DNA from: Gymnogyps californianus | Taxonomy: Eukaryota; Chordata; Aves; Accipitriformes; Cathartidae | Direction of reading: 5' to 3' | DNA: 64,000 nucleotides | NCBI RefSeq assembly: GCF_018139145.2 | Contig: NC_059471.1 | Coordinates: 87,318,520-87,382,519, forward strand | In this document: positions 13,801-64,000 of the stretch, piece by piece | Layout of the letters: every line of letters begins with the position of its first letter | Position numbering within the stretch: position 1 is the stretch's first letter | The notes under the pieces: model-generated | Seen by the model: only the letters and a program-made list of their open reading frames with translations | Told to the model about the DNA's origin: nothing | Database searches by the model: none | Made by a program: the position numbers and the translations under genes

Positions 13801-15039
13801 TTATTTCAAGCAGCTTGCAATATGACCTTAGGGGAGGTTTAAGGTTTTATAGCAACCTTTTACCTACCCACCACCTCTTCTCAAGCAACTTCCAGTTCAT
13901 TCCTGCCATGATTGAAATGCTGCATGATAGCATCTTTGCAAAGCCTACAGAAGCAGCATAGGGCCAAAAGCATCTTATTGCTTCTCAGTTTGCATTTTCT
14001 TAAAGCCAGTTTAATCCCACATATTTAGTGCTGTAAGCAAGCAATTTCAGAAAATTAAATAGGAATTTCCCTATGTGTTTATGACATAGCAGTGATGATA
14101 GATTTTTGTTTGTAGTTAAATACTTCCCTGCAGTGTTTACCGATTAAACATTCAAGGCACACAGGGAAAGTGATTGTGGGCTTCACTGAAAGCCAGCTGA
14201 AGAGAGAAAATTTCATTGATTCAGCTGGGTTTTAGAATTGATAAAACCAGTCCAGAGACTGATTTGCGAATAAATGTGTCCATTTCACTAATACATTGGA
14301 AGTGGGAACTCTTGCTTTTATGGACAGGAACATTTACAAGACATTTAACTCTGAAACAGTTTATAAATAGAGCTCGGAACACTTCTGTTCTGCAAAAGGA
14401 TATACTGTAAATGTGTTACTTGGGGTCACCATTCAGACAGACTGCATATAATCCAGGCAAAGAAATATGCCATGCATGATGTATATCATATGAATAGGAC
14501 TAGTCTGCCAATAACACATGCACTATCCCTTAAAGTTAGGTTCCATTAATTATTATAAAGGTAGAAGTGAGGCTCACTAACAGAAGTATGCCTAAAGCTA
14601 ATGCTACTGACAACATATAATTTGACTAAAAATATTACCTACAAGCAGAAAACTATGGTCTCTTTCCCATCAAAAAGCACCATTTTTGTTTTGAACAAAA
14701 CTTATGTAAAAAATTTGTTTAATATATTTTTAGCCTGATATTATCCATGAATGAGAAAGAAAAACAATAGGAAAATAAAACTCATTGAAAGTAAAGACAA
14801 TTTGTTGCCAAGTGGTCAGTAGTCTAAACAGTCCTATATGCGTAGTAATAATAGACTTGCTCTCTTGTCAAGAAATTCAAGAAACGTTTAAAAGAGTCCC
14901 TTAGGTTTACCCTGCAAGATCATAATCATGTGGTGTCATAATTGGAAGGAGGGATCCAACAGTAGGAATGCTGACAAAAATGTATTTTCAGGGAAGCTGA
15001 ATACTTAAAGAGTATTATGCTTACTTAAAATGCTTACTA

Positions 15040-15230
15040 GCACTTCCTCCGACCATCTTGACTTCCTCCTGCAACCCTGTTGCGGCTCCTCCCAGCGTGA
15101 TCCTACGGAGCTTGTTTCAATACCATTAGAAAGTGCTGCAGCAAATAACGTTTCCGCGGATCAGATAGGCATGAGGCGCTCCGACATCATTACTCGAGTC
15201 TGGTTTATGACCGGATAAGCTTTTATCTCT
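15040..15230. promoter_or_regulatory. small CpG-rich patch
   Basis: About ten CpGs in 190 bp (TGCGGC, TCCGCGG, GGCGCTCCGAC, ACTCGAG, GACCGGATAAGC) within CpG-poor sequence. The role is unknown. Survival of CpGs suggests either an unmethylated regulatory site or a recent insertion. Confidence 0.25.
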
Positions 15231-17649
15231 TAGGGCCAGGTCTTTTAATCCAGCTGAATGGTTTCAAGGCAGGACAGTGTGTGGGACAGCAGAGCTGTAC
15301 GCTGCTTCTACACTCTCACAGTGCTGGAGCCAGCGAAGGCTCCACGGTAAGTCTGGCTGCACATAATTGCCCATAACACAAAGGACAATTGGTCTCATCT
15401 GCCAGGAAAGCCCTGGGCTCCTTGTGTCAGCAGCTCTCAGTGGCATAGTGGAACCATGTCAGAGTGTAATAAAATCTGTGGAAAAGATTTCTGAAATAAA
15501 GGAGTCAGGCAACTGCATAATTTTGTTCCAAAACGTCTGCATGGCATATTGGCTAAAGTTAAGTTTTATGGCTTTGTTTGATGTAGTCAAAAGTGGCTGT
15601 CACACAGAAATGATCGAGATTATATTCTTGACTCAGTATTATCTTACTCTATTGTTTTTTCCCTTGGAAAACTCATCTCTCTTTCCTAAGCACATGTTGT
15701 TTCTTATTTACAATAGAAAACGAATGGAGAAGTTTGTGAAAAAGTTTCTGCTAAGGAGAAAACTTTTAAAAAGTAATCATGGCTCTAACTCCCCACGTGG
15801 CAACTCTTATTTCATGTTGAGAGTATCTCTGAATAGAAGGAAATGAATTTAATCTGTGCAAAGCACTCCATTGATGTGGAATTCACCTGAACTGTTCATA
15901 GTCAACAGACAGAAGCAGAGCACATTTTATCTGATCTGTCTTAGACATCTACTGCAGGGTGAGATGAATCGCATTTTAAAAATGTCTCTCTGCTGGTTGT
16001 GAATGCAGTCAAGATAACCAGATCAAATACAGGCTTCTGGACTGTAGACATCTGAAGTTAGATGAGACGAGCTTCACGCACAGGGCTTGCAGGAGAGCCT
16101 GATGTGGAACAGCTGTTCTGCACTGACACTCCGGCCTTTTAGACAGGCATCTTTATTTAATCTGGAAATCCCTTTGAGGAAGAAACCATCTTTTTACCTG
16201 GAATTTGTATTGCACTTGCAACCAAAAGGTTCACTTGTGACAGGCAAGATGGTAATACCTCGTCTCATAATAAAACAGCTGACCTAGTGAACATAAACTA
16301 ATACCCCTTATAGACTTAGGACAGCATACTATGACTTAATTGTAGTTAGTATGATTTATCAGCATGTATTTAAGCATTTTATTCATTCTCCCTGGTTTTA
16401 TATTTTGAATGCAGTTATGTACAATTCTGCCTGGAAAGTCAAATGACCATGTAACAAACAGAGTATTAGTCTAATCTTGTCTGCAGTGCACCAGACAAAG
16501 ACTGAAATTCTGGCTCCCTTGAAGTCAGCTGTAAGTCTGTCTTTGACTTTGGTGGCAACAGCATTTCACATAGGAAGCCCTGAATCCAGTGCATAATACA
16601 GATAAAAGAAAAAAATTCACATTATCATTTACCAGTATTTCTCACAGAGTGCACAGAGGCATCATCACTCAAAAAGGAATTAGAAAAGATAACTAAAAGG
16701 AACAACTTTATGAGAAACAGTATTGTACAACATGCATATAAAGTAAAGTAAGTATTACTGGTCTCTACTTCAGGTAAAACATCTTTTCCACTGTCTTTTT
16801 TTACACTGCCTCTCTTTTGGTCATCTGTTTTACTGCCTCCTCATGCTGCCTGGATGAATTAATAATTCTAATTTTAATCAATTTACCATCCATTCTTCTC
16901 TGTGCAGGACTTCCCTCCCTCCCTATAAACACTTTGATCAGAAAGAATAGTATTTCCTTCATGTTATGCAAGGCTAGGGTTACAATTATCAACCCATGTA
17001 TATTTTCCCCTAATTTACAGAGTTTTAAAAGGTATAAAAAGAAAACCTCTCTCCCTGATCAGTTTTTTTTTAAGATTTCGTTGCTCCGGTTTCATTTTTA
17101 CATTATTTCAACTGTAACTGCTAATCTTGATCAAAAGAAAGGAGAATGCTATCCACTGGATACAGAGTGCTGTGATGAAAAACATAGGGGATTTATCTGT
17201 TCAGTGTGGTTTTTTTTATATCCAGGAGCTAACCTCTTCCTGAAGTCACCTGCATAACATGGAAAATGATCAATCGATAGACAAGATGCTGTGACTTGAC
17301 TGGATTGGGAAAATCTGTGCATTACTGGTTTTGTGACTGTAATTATTAGGAAATAGAAGACAAAACAGAAGGAGAACAGAAAAAAACTAGCTTATGGTAA
17401 TAGAAAAATGACTCTGTTCTATTGCTTATGGAAACGAGGAGAGGGCTATCCTAAAGTCCCAACCATATCGCACACAGCCACCCCCAGCACTGGTTTTCTG
17501 ACCTCACCTGACCTTGCCATCCTTCTGCTTTGCATACAAGGAAGCAAGGCATCAGAATCCAATTTTTTCTGTTATGTTCTTTTTGATTGTGAACCACAGG
17601 TCCTGTTAAGATATTCTAACAAGCTGATGCAGCTATCAAACGTAACTTC

Positions 17650-18330
17650 TATAGCTTAGGTCATAAAGGAAGGCCCTATCAATGTCTGAAGAGGTATATC
17701 CGGACTACACGACAGGCATGATAAAGAAGGTGGACAAGCCAGGCCAGCCCTTTTGTTGATATCCAAGATAATGATCATCTGATGTGGGATTGGGAATCAC
17801 CTGATGAGCTGCCCATGGGATCAGATGATGACTGGGGATGAAGAGGGAGTGGGGGAGGTCATCTGATAGAAGTTATAAAAAGGTTTGTCAGGGGCTATTT
17901 TCAAACACCAAAAGGAACTGCTTATAGGATGTAGCTGTTCTGAGAGATGACACAGACGTTAAGGAAAAGCTTGACCCTGTTTTGCTGCATCATGTGATGG
18001 GTTCACAGGCAAGACTGTGGTTGGGGTGGAAAAGCAGTGTTCATCTAGCCTTCTCTTGTATTGGGTTTGGGGGTGAGGAAATATTAGTTGGGATTCTGGG
18101 GAATTCTCTTGTATGGTCAAGTATCTATAGAGAACCACAGAAAGAAACTCTGTCAGGCCTGTGGCATTTTGGCAGTTGGGGAAAAAAACAACCCCCAAAC
18201 CCCCCACATGTGCAGGTTAGAAGTACGACTCCGGGCTAAGTTTAGAGGATGCTGGTGGGGAGGCAAAGGTAAGGAATGGTCTGTCAGTGGTTTCCGTGGC
18301 TACTTCTCAGTGTTATCAAAATAATTTGCT
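17650..18330 (+). mobile_element. possible degraded LTR-like element with TATA box
   Basis: Four related ATCATCTGATG/TCATCTGAT/ATCAGATGATG-type motifs lie at 17775-17870. A GTTATAAAAAGG TATA box follows at 17872-17883, and about 390 bp later GGCAAAGGTAAGG, a good splice-donor match. The arrangement (repeated enhancer-like motifs, TATA box, downstream donor) resembles an LTR promoter. I find no terminal TG...CA pair with a target duplication and no viral coding sequence, so this is tentative. It could equally be a cellular promoter. Confidence 0.3.
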
Positions 18331-19088
18331 AGTTTCTGTCAAGCTTGAAACCTGATTAGTGAGTGTGCTAACACAAGTAGGGTGTCCCTGAAAAAGGCGT
18401 GCAGGGTGACCAGGATCCTGGGGCCACTGGACTTGAGGTCTCACCTCCATGGTAAATAACCTCTGCCCAAAAGAGACAGACTGGAGTCTATTTGGATCAA
18501 AGGAAATCCCATCATAAGGGTTCAAATGCAGCACCCTGGCTGAAATCCAGCAGAGGGCTCTCAAAAAGCAGAGACTATAATAGCTGCTATAATTTATGGT
18601 AGCACTTATTTAAGCAATTAACTCTTATCTGAGTTCACTAAAACTTCCTGAAATTGTTCTCTTGTTCTGTGAGAAGTCTCACACCCTGTGATATAATTTG
18701 ACTCTCCAGGGTCCTTGTTTGCAGAACTTAAAAAAAAAAAAAAAAACAAACAAACTTTACTCATCTTGTTATCAACTTGAATGTGTTTCCTTGTTCAACT
18801 CAATATGCTTGTTTTTAAAGTTAGAGATTTTTTCATGGTTTCCAGTAAGATGTAGGCTCCATACTGCCTAAATTTAATTTGAAAGAGACAGTTTGCTATC
18901 TTTTTTTTTTAAGTCTCCAGAGCAATGCCCCAGCAAGCCTACATATTTGATTGTGAGCGTCCAAGAAGGGGGAGATAAATTGTATTTGTTTTAGTAAACA
19001 GTAACATGCTCAGACACAAAAGTAGAAATAAGAATGAAAGAAGTAAATTCATTAGAATACTGAGTTCTAGTTTTCTTAGCTGTATTAA

Positions 19089-19683
19089 TGTCGTGGTTTA
19101 ACCCCAGCCAGCAGCTAAGCACCACACAGCCACTCCCTCACTTCCCCCTCGCTCCCAGTGGGATGGGGAGGAGAATCGGGAAAGAAGGTAAAACTCGTGG
19201 GTTGAGATAAGAATGGTTTAATAACTAAAGTAAAATATAATACTAACAATAATAATAATAATGGAATATAATAATAATAGTAGTAGTAATGAAAAGGAAT
19301 ATAACAAAAAAAAGAAGAGGGGAAAAAAAAGGAAAAAACCTAGTGATGCACAATGCAATTGCTCACCACCCGCAAACCGATGCCAGAGCAGCGATTCGCC
19401 CCTTCTGGCCAACTCCCCCCTCTTTGTATACTGGGCATGACGTTCCATGGTATGGAATACCCCTTTGGCTAGTTCAGGTCAGCTGCCCCGGCTGTGCTCC
19501 CTCCCAGCTTCTTGCACACCTGCTTGCTGGCAGAGCACGGGAAACTGAAAAGTCCTTAACTTAGGACAAGTGCTACTTAGCAACAGCTAAAACATCAACA
19601 TTATTCTCACACTAAATCCAAAACACAGCACTGTACCAGCTACTAAGAAGAGAGTTAACTTTGTCCCGGCCAAAACCAGGACA
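19089..19683 (-). mobile_element. solo LTR of an avian endogenous retrovirus, minus orientation
   Basis: 595 bp running TGTCGTGGTTTAAC at the left to CCAGGACA at the right, so it reads TGTCCTGG...CCACGACA on the minus strand. It is flanked by a perfect 5-bp target duplication, ATTAA, at 19084-19088 and 19684-19688. A 5-bp duplication fits ERVL-type (or some ERV1) integrases. The element contains an ATT/AGT triplet-rich stretch and, on its own strand, an ATTAAA poly(A) signal (complement of 19217-19222). No internal retroviral genes remain, so it arose by LTR-LTR recombination. It is end-to-end alignable with the LTR at 26999-27581. Confidence 0.9.
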
Positions 19684-19688
19684 ATTAA

Positions 19689-22600
19689 ACAGATGTTCAC
19701 CTCTAGAAAACATTTATTTGTCTTATATAATAAGATATCATTGTTTTGCAAAGAGGTGAACTTCATTTTTGGTCATACTTGTGGTACCACATTCTTACCT
19801 CAAGTCATTTTCTAAGAACAACGATTAACTTACAAGACCCTTTTTTCGCCCATAATACTTTTCTAAAATGAAGTATTATCTTCCCTTTCCTACCCCTCAA
19901 AATTTACCATGACTTCTATCAATTATAAGCAAATACTAAAGGACTAGAGCTGTGCTTAAAAAAAGAAAATGCCTGAGCAAAAAACTGACCCAGTATGATG
20001 CATAAACAGTGAAGGTGATTAAAGTACTTCCAGGCATTTGCATCAAACTCTAACCCTCTTTTGTTTACAGCCCCTGCTTTTCCCATTTTGGTAAGCAGTC
20101 ACTTCAGCATGGGGCTACATGTTTGCACAGGTTATGCTGCTCATTTAATTGTACTGTATAAATGCCTCTGCTTAGCATAAATTGATTATGTTTAACAATA
20201 CTTTGAATATACAGAATCAGGCATGGGGAGAGAACCTGTGTGCACGCGTATACTTTAAATAGGTATGTCTGATTTCAAGGTTTTAATTAGCATTGTGAGA
20301 TGACCACACTATTCATGAGTGACAAAGCCATGAGATATACAGCTATTCCTAAACAAGTGCTAACACAACCTTTGTGAACTCCTGTCTCAAATGTGTCATC
20401 ACTTTGGAAACTTGTTTAGCCATTCAGGAAAAAAAGTCTACTAACGTCAAGCGATCCTAGTGCACCCTGGGTAGGCCTCAGAAGGACCTGAAGTTAATGG
20501 ATTTCTGAACAGGTCATAAACATGAGGAAAAAAATGTTTTTGTTAAAGGATATTTCTTAGCTGTCTATGAGAAAAAGTTGGTTTTAACTTTAACTCCTGA
20601 GGTGAACTTTGGATTGTGGCAGTTGTAGGTGAAGCATTTTCAGACCAATGAACACAGGCAGATGTAGCCAGGGAAGATGAACAGGGAGCCTGTGGTTAAA
20701 AATGCTACTACACTCTGCTTAAAAAACCTTGAGACTTGAAACACTTGGTATTTCAGCCCACCATGGTCCTGTACAGAGAACAGAGGTGATGCAGGCTAAA
20801 ACGCACCTCTAGTGCAGGTTATTGCATACCACGCAAGACCTTTGTCCCAGCTATTTTCCAGTGCAAGATTGTTCCCGTCAGTCGTCTCTTTTATCTAATC
20901 TGTGCGATCTACCTGTAGAGGGTAGGGCCTCTGCCATTGCTTTTCAGCACAAAGCTTTCCATAACTCGGCAAACACTGGTATCTCAACCTTTTTTTCCCC
21001 GTTGCACCCACTTTTGCAGTCTCTACTGGTTTCAAAATATGCACGTAATCTTACACTGAATAAACTCTTTCCATGCAGCCTGTGCTAATCTTAACAATAT
21101 GATGTCATCCAAACTCCATAGCATTTGTGAAACATGTTTTAATATTCCAGATCTTTTGATCTCATGTCATAAATCAATCCCTCCATCTCTTTAATTATTT
21201 TAATTGCTCTTCTTTAAATTCCCTTCAGTGTAATTTTCTAACAGGAAGATTCCCAAAAATATCCCAGGCATGACCTAGTTAAGTAGTATGCACAGAGTAG
21301 TCATGCCAAAGAAGCGGAAGAGAAAGTCTATTAGTTCCTTCCTCAGCAATGGGATCCTTCACACGGTGGCTCAAATTCTGTGGGCTTTGTTATTATGCTG
21401 TTCTGTAAGACCATATGTCATTTACTGTCCACTTTCACTCCTACATGTTGATATCACAGATTTCTTCCTCTTGTTGAATGTTTTCCTACAGCTCTACCAA
21501 CGTTTCCAAGATGAACCTCTTCTTTTCCACCCATATTCCTTTTCTGAATTTGTTCACGCTGTTTTGCCAGCTTTCCCAGCTCCACCTAACGTAATGAACA
21601 GCTGTGAAAGCCATTTATGGCTAATAACTGTCCTTTAAGTCAAAGTTTAAGAAAGACTTCATACTGTTCTCTGAAATAATTCATTAGCCTTTTCAGCCCT
21701 TCAGTTTAAGTCCACTACTAATCCATAAAATTCCCATCCATATAAAAAAGAACGTGGAAAGATGACTGTTCTGTTTCTTTTTTCTGTAGCAAATTTAATT
21801 AAAAAGATGATGCTCCACCCCTCTTCAAGTGCCAGTCCAGAATCGTCCACCTTAAGTAGCAAAATTAATGCCAGGAAAAGATTTGCATGACAAATTGGTG
21901 TTCTTTTTTTTCCCCTGTAAACCCAGCAAAGCTACTCATGTGTATATAAGGGCATAATTTAGCTAGGCACCTGGCACGTATGAACAAATACATTTGAAGG
22001 TACTTAGGTGACAACATCACTATTACCTTCTTCCAACTATTCCACAATGGAAAGATAATGTAATAGGTTGAACTGAACAAAAGGCATTGGTTAGTTCCTT
22101 GCTGCCATTGAAGTTTAAGACAGCAAAAAACAACGCAGTAAGCTCCTTTATGTAATGAGGTAACTGAAACAACTGCAGCTGCCACAAACAAAGGTAAGAG
22201 ACGTTAAGAGATCATAAAGTACAGGGATTTTCCTGGCTGTCTTGTGGCAGCTGCATGTCTGAAAAAACCAGCAGAGAGATCAGAAATGGCAGCAAGGAAG
22301 CCCTGATTTTGGTTACCAAAAAAAAAAGGGGGGGGGAGAGGGGGCACGGCACTAAGAAAAAGCAGAATTCCTGGTGAAATGGCAACAAAGATACCCAATC
22401 CACCCAAACAGGACTATGTAATCCCCTGTAACATCCAGGATTGGATCAAAGATGTTGAATGGGAATCTGCAAAGCCCTGTGTTTTAGCTAATTAATCATA
22501 AAAGAAAAAAGCCTCTCATGGATCATCTGTGTCAAATGAACACCAGCTGACGAAAGTGTAGTTATTACAGACCTGCAGAATGTTTTTGCTTTGCTTAGGA

Positions 22601-22999
22601 TGCATGTGTGGAACTGTACTGTTCAAAACAAGGATACCGTAAGCTTGTGCTGAAAAAACGTTATGGCAATTTACAGAAATAATCATGGTAGCATGTTAGA
22701 TTACACAATGATTACTTGTAAACCTCTTCTTTTAGTTGTGGAATCACATGAAATCACTGATGCCATGGTATCGTGCAAATTCGATCTCAATCCTGCAAAG
22801 AAATTAAACAAACCAAGAGCTGGCAAAACTTGTAGTAAGCGACAAAGTTAAACATCGGTCCTATCATTAACTACTTCTAGATGGTATTTTTCTGGGTTTG
22901 TAACTACACGTGGCTTATGTCATTTGTGGCTTCAGCACGCTATTTTACAGTTATCCTTTCCGTAAGAAAAAATGACCTTACATAAAAAGCTTTAAAGAT
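19689..22999. other. SMS-proximal 5' flank, no gene recognised
   Basis: Sequence between the minus-strand solo LTR and the CpG island. A 116-codon open frame at 21288-21638 begins near a PKKRKRK stretch but has no family resemblance; I treat it as chance. Nothing else stands out except the A/G tract near 22320. Confidence 0.5.
22318..22341 (+). repeat. A10-G9 low-complexity tract
   Basis: Ten A directly followed by nine G and an AGAGGGGG tail, about 1.4 kb upstream of the SMS start. A G-run of similar size (11 G) lies at 49858-49868 in intron 2. Confidence 0.85.
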
Positions 23000-23590
23000 T
23001 GTCTCGTGATGGTCCCTCTGAAGCCACGGGAAAAAAGAGCACCCTCCCCGCCCAGCGAGGGCAGCGGGTGACAAGCAACCCTGCGGCAGCTCAGCAGCCC
23101 CGACGCCGCGGCCACCATGGCTGCTTCAAGTTGATCCGTGGCCTCAGCGCCGGGACACCGCTAAGGCATTTCACCGGGGTGGGGCGGGGGTGTGAACTGA
23201 ATCCTAAAGAAAATTCGGGCTCAGCAGGGTATGTTTCGGACGTATAGACCAGCCCCAGCCCCAGCCCCGGGGGCCTGAGGCGGGAGCTGGCGGCCCGGGA
23301 GGCGCAGGCACCAACCGCCGCGCTCAGGCGCCGCAGCCATCGGGGAGGGGCGGCCGCGCCGCAGCGGCCGCGATCCCCGCCCCGCGGCGCTCCCGCCGGC
23401 GGCGCCGGGGCCGGGGCCCCGCCGAGCCAGGCCGGCACCAGCCCCCGCTGCCGAACACCCCTCCGCACGGCGCCCGCTCCTCTCGCCGCCGCCGGCCTCC
23501 CTCCCGCCCCGCCCGCCCCAAACCCTCCGCTCCTTTCCCGCGGGCCGCCAGGCCGCTCAACGGCCGCTGCCCTCCCGCCCCGCCGCCATT

Positions 23591-23625
23591 GCCCCGCCCC
23601 GCCCCGCCGGCCGGGCCCCGCCCCG
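23591..23625 (+). promoter_or_regulatory. clustered GC boxes (Sp1/KLF type)
   Basis: Three overlapping CCCCGCCCC motifs lie about 50-80 bp upstream of the TATA-like element. They are seen directly; factor binding is inferred. A GCCGCCATTG motif just before them (23582-23591) partly resembles a YY1 site. Confidence 0.65.
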
Positions 23626-23670
23626 CGCCGCGCGCGCCCACCCCCGCGGGGCCGCGGCAGCCCCCGCGCG

Positions 23671-23678
23671 CATATAGG
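23671..23678 (+). promoter_or_regulatory. TATA-like element CATATAGG
   Basis: The only AT-rich 6-mer within several hundred bases of GC-rich sequence. It lies 77 bp upstream of the SMS ATG. If used, transcription would start near 23700, leaving both the upstream ATG at 23725 and the SMS ATG at 23748 in the mRNA. Confidence 0.5.
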
Positions 23679-23747
23679 CTCCGCCGCCACACTCCCCGCG
23701 CCGCCGCCGCCGCCTCCTCCAGGCATGGCACAGGGCTCTACCTCACT

Positions 23748-64000
<40,253 letters not shown>

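Larger units (their letters stand above)
9616..17649. other. 5' flank, no gene recognised
   Basis: Intergenic-looking sequence. It includes a purine-rich stretch at about 13080-13680 and a 159-codon open frame at 15367-15846 with no recognisable domain. I see no coding gene, RNA gene or intact transposon apart from the small repeats and CpG patch listed separately. Confidence 0.5.

Noticed and set aside
15367..15846. 159-codon open frame in the 5' flank
   Set aside because: No recognisable domain, no splice or promoter context, AT-rich codon make-up like the surrounding non-coding DNA; most likely chance.
18316..18564. Possible degraded retroelement coding frame on the minus strand
   Set aside because: 82 codons with no motif of reverse transcriptase, integrase or capsid that I can identify.
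21288..21638. 116-codon open frame with a PKKRKRK nuclear-localisation-like stretch
   Set aside because: The motif is short and basic by chance. The rest is hydrophobic with no family resemblance and no gene structure around it.
23589..23747. In-frame N-terminal extension of SMS upstream of 23748
   Set aside because: It begins at a non-ATG codon, would include sequence upstream of the TATA-like element, and family members start at the Met-Ala-run-RHSTLDF position.

Overview
The window is vertebrate nuclear DNA, almost certainly from a bird and probably one outside the fowl lineage. The evidence is AT-rich sequence with one sharp CpG island, CR1 LINE fragments as the recognisable retroposon, a pair of solo LTRs of a type I know from bird genomes, and the coding exons of a highly conserved vertebrate gene. 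I see no bacterial-style gene, tRNA, rRNA or CRISPR array.

The one gene I can support is spermine synthase (SMS) on the + strand. Its CpG-island promoter spans about 23,000-24,600. Nine coding exons lie at 23748-23811, 43572-43692, 54466-54559, 55335-55399, 58036-58211, 60077-60231, 61146-61235, 62299-62413 and 62971-63050. They join in frame to 960 nt, or 320 residues. The last roughly 50 residues (two more exons by comparison with the mammalian protein) lie beyond the window. Introns 1 and 2 are large (19.8 and 10.8 kb); the others are 0.6-2.6 kb.

Layout: 1-23,000 is the 5' flank with no recognised gene. It holds a 50-bp tandem duplication, two CpG-richer patches, an LTR-like patch with a TATA box near 17.9 kb, and a minus-strand solo LTR at 19089-19683. 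Next come the SMS promoter and exon 1. Intron 1 holds a plus-strand solo LTR of the same family (26999-27581) and a decayed CR1 LINE with a second, opposite-strand CR1 fragment nested in it (36040-37380). Intron 2 holds two diverged copies of an unnamed repeat and a CpG-rich patch. Exons 3-9 are packed into the last 10 kb.

Three observations stand out. Intron 6 has the full signature of a minor-spliceosome (U12-type) AT-AC intron: ATATCCTTT at its start, TGCCTTAAC 12 nt from its end, and a terminal AC. It interrupts the gene directly after a codon in the nucleoside-binding core. Second, an ATG in good context 23 nt upstream of the SMS start opens a +1-frame ORF that runs over the start codon and ends in exon 2. 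Third, the SMS N-terminus carries eight alanines from a pure GCA run, against three in the human protein; the same run reads as seven glutamines in the overlapping upstream ORF.
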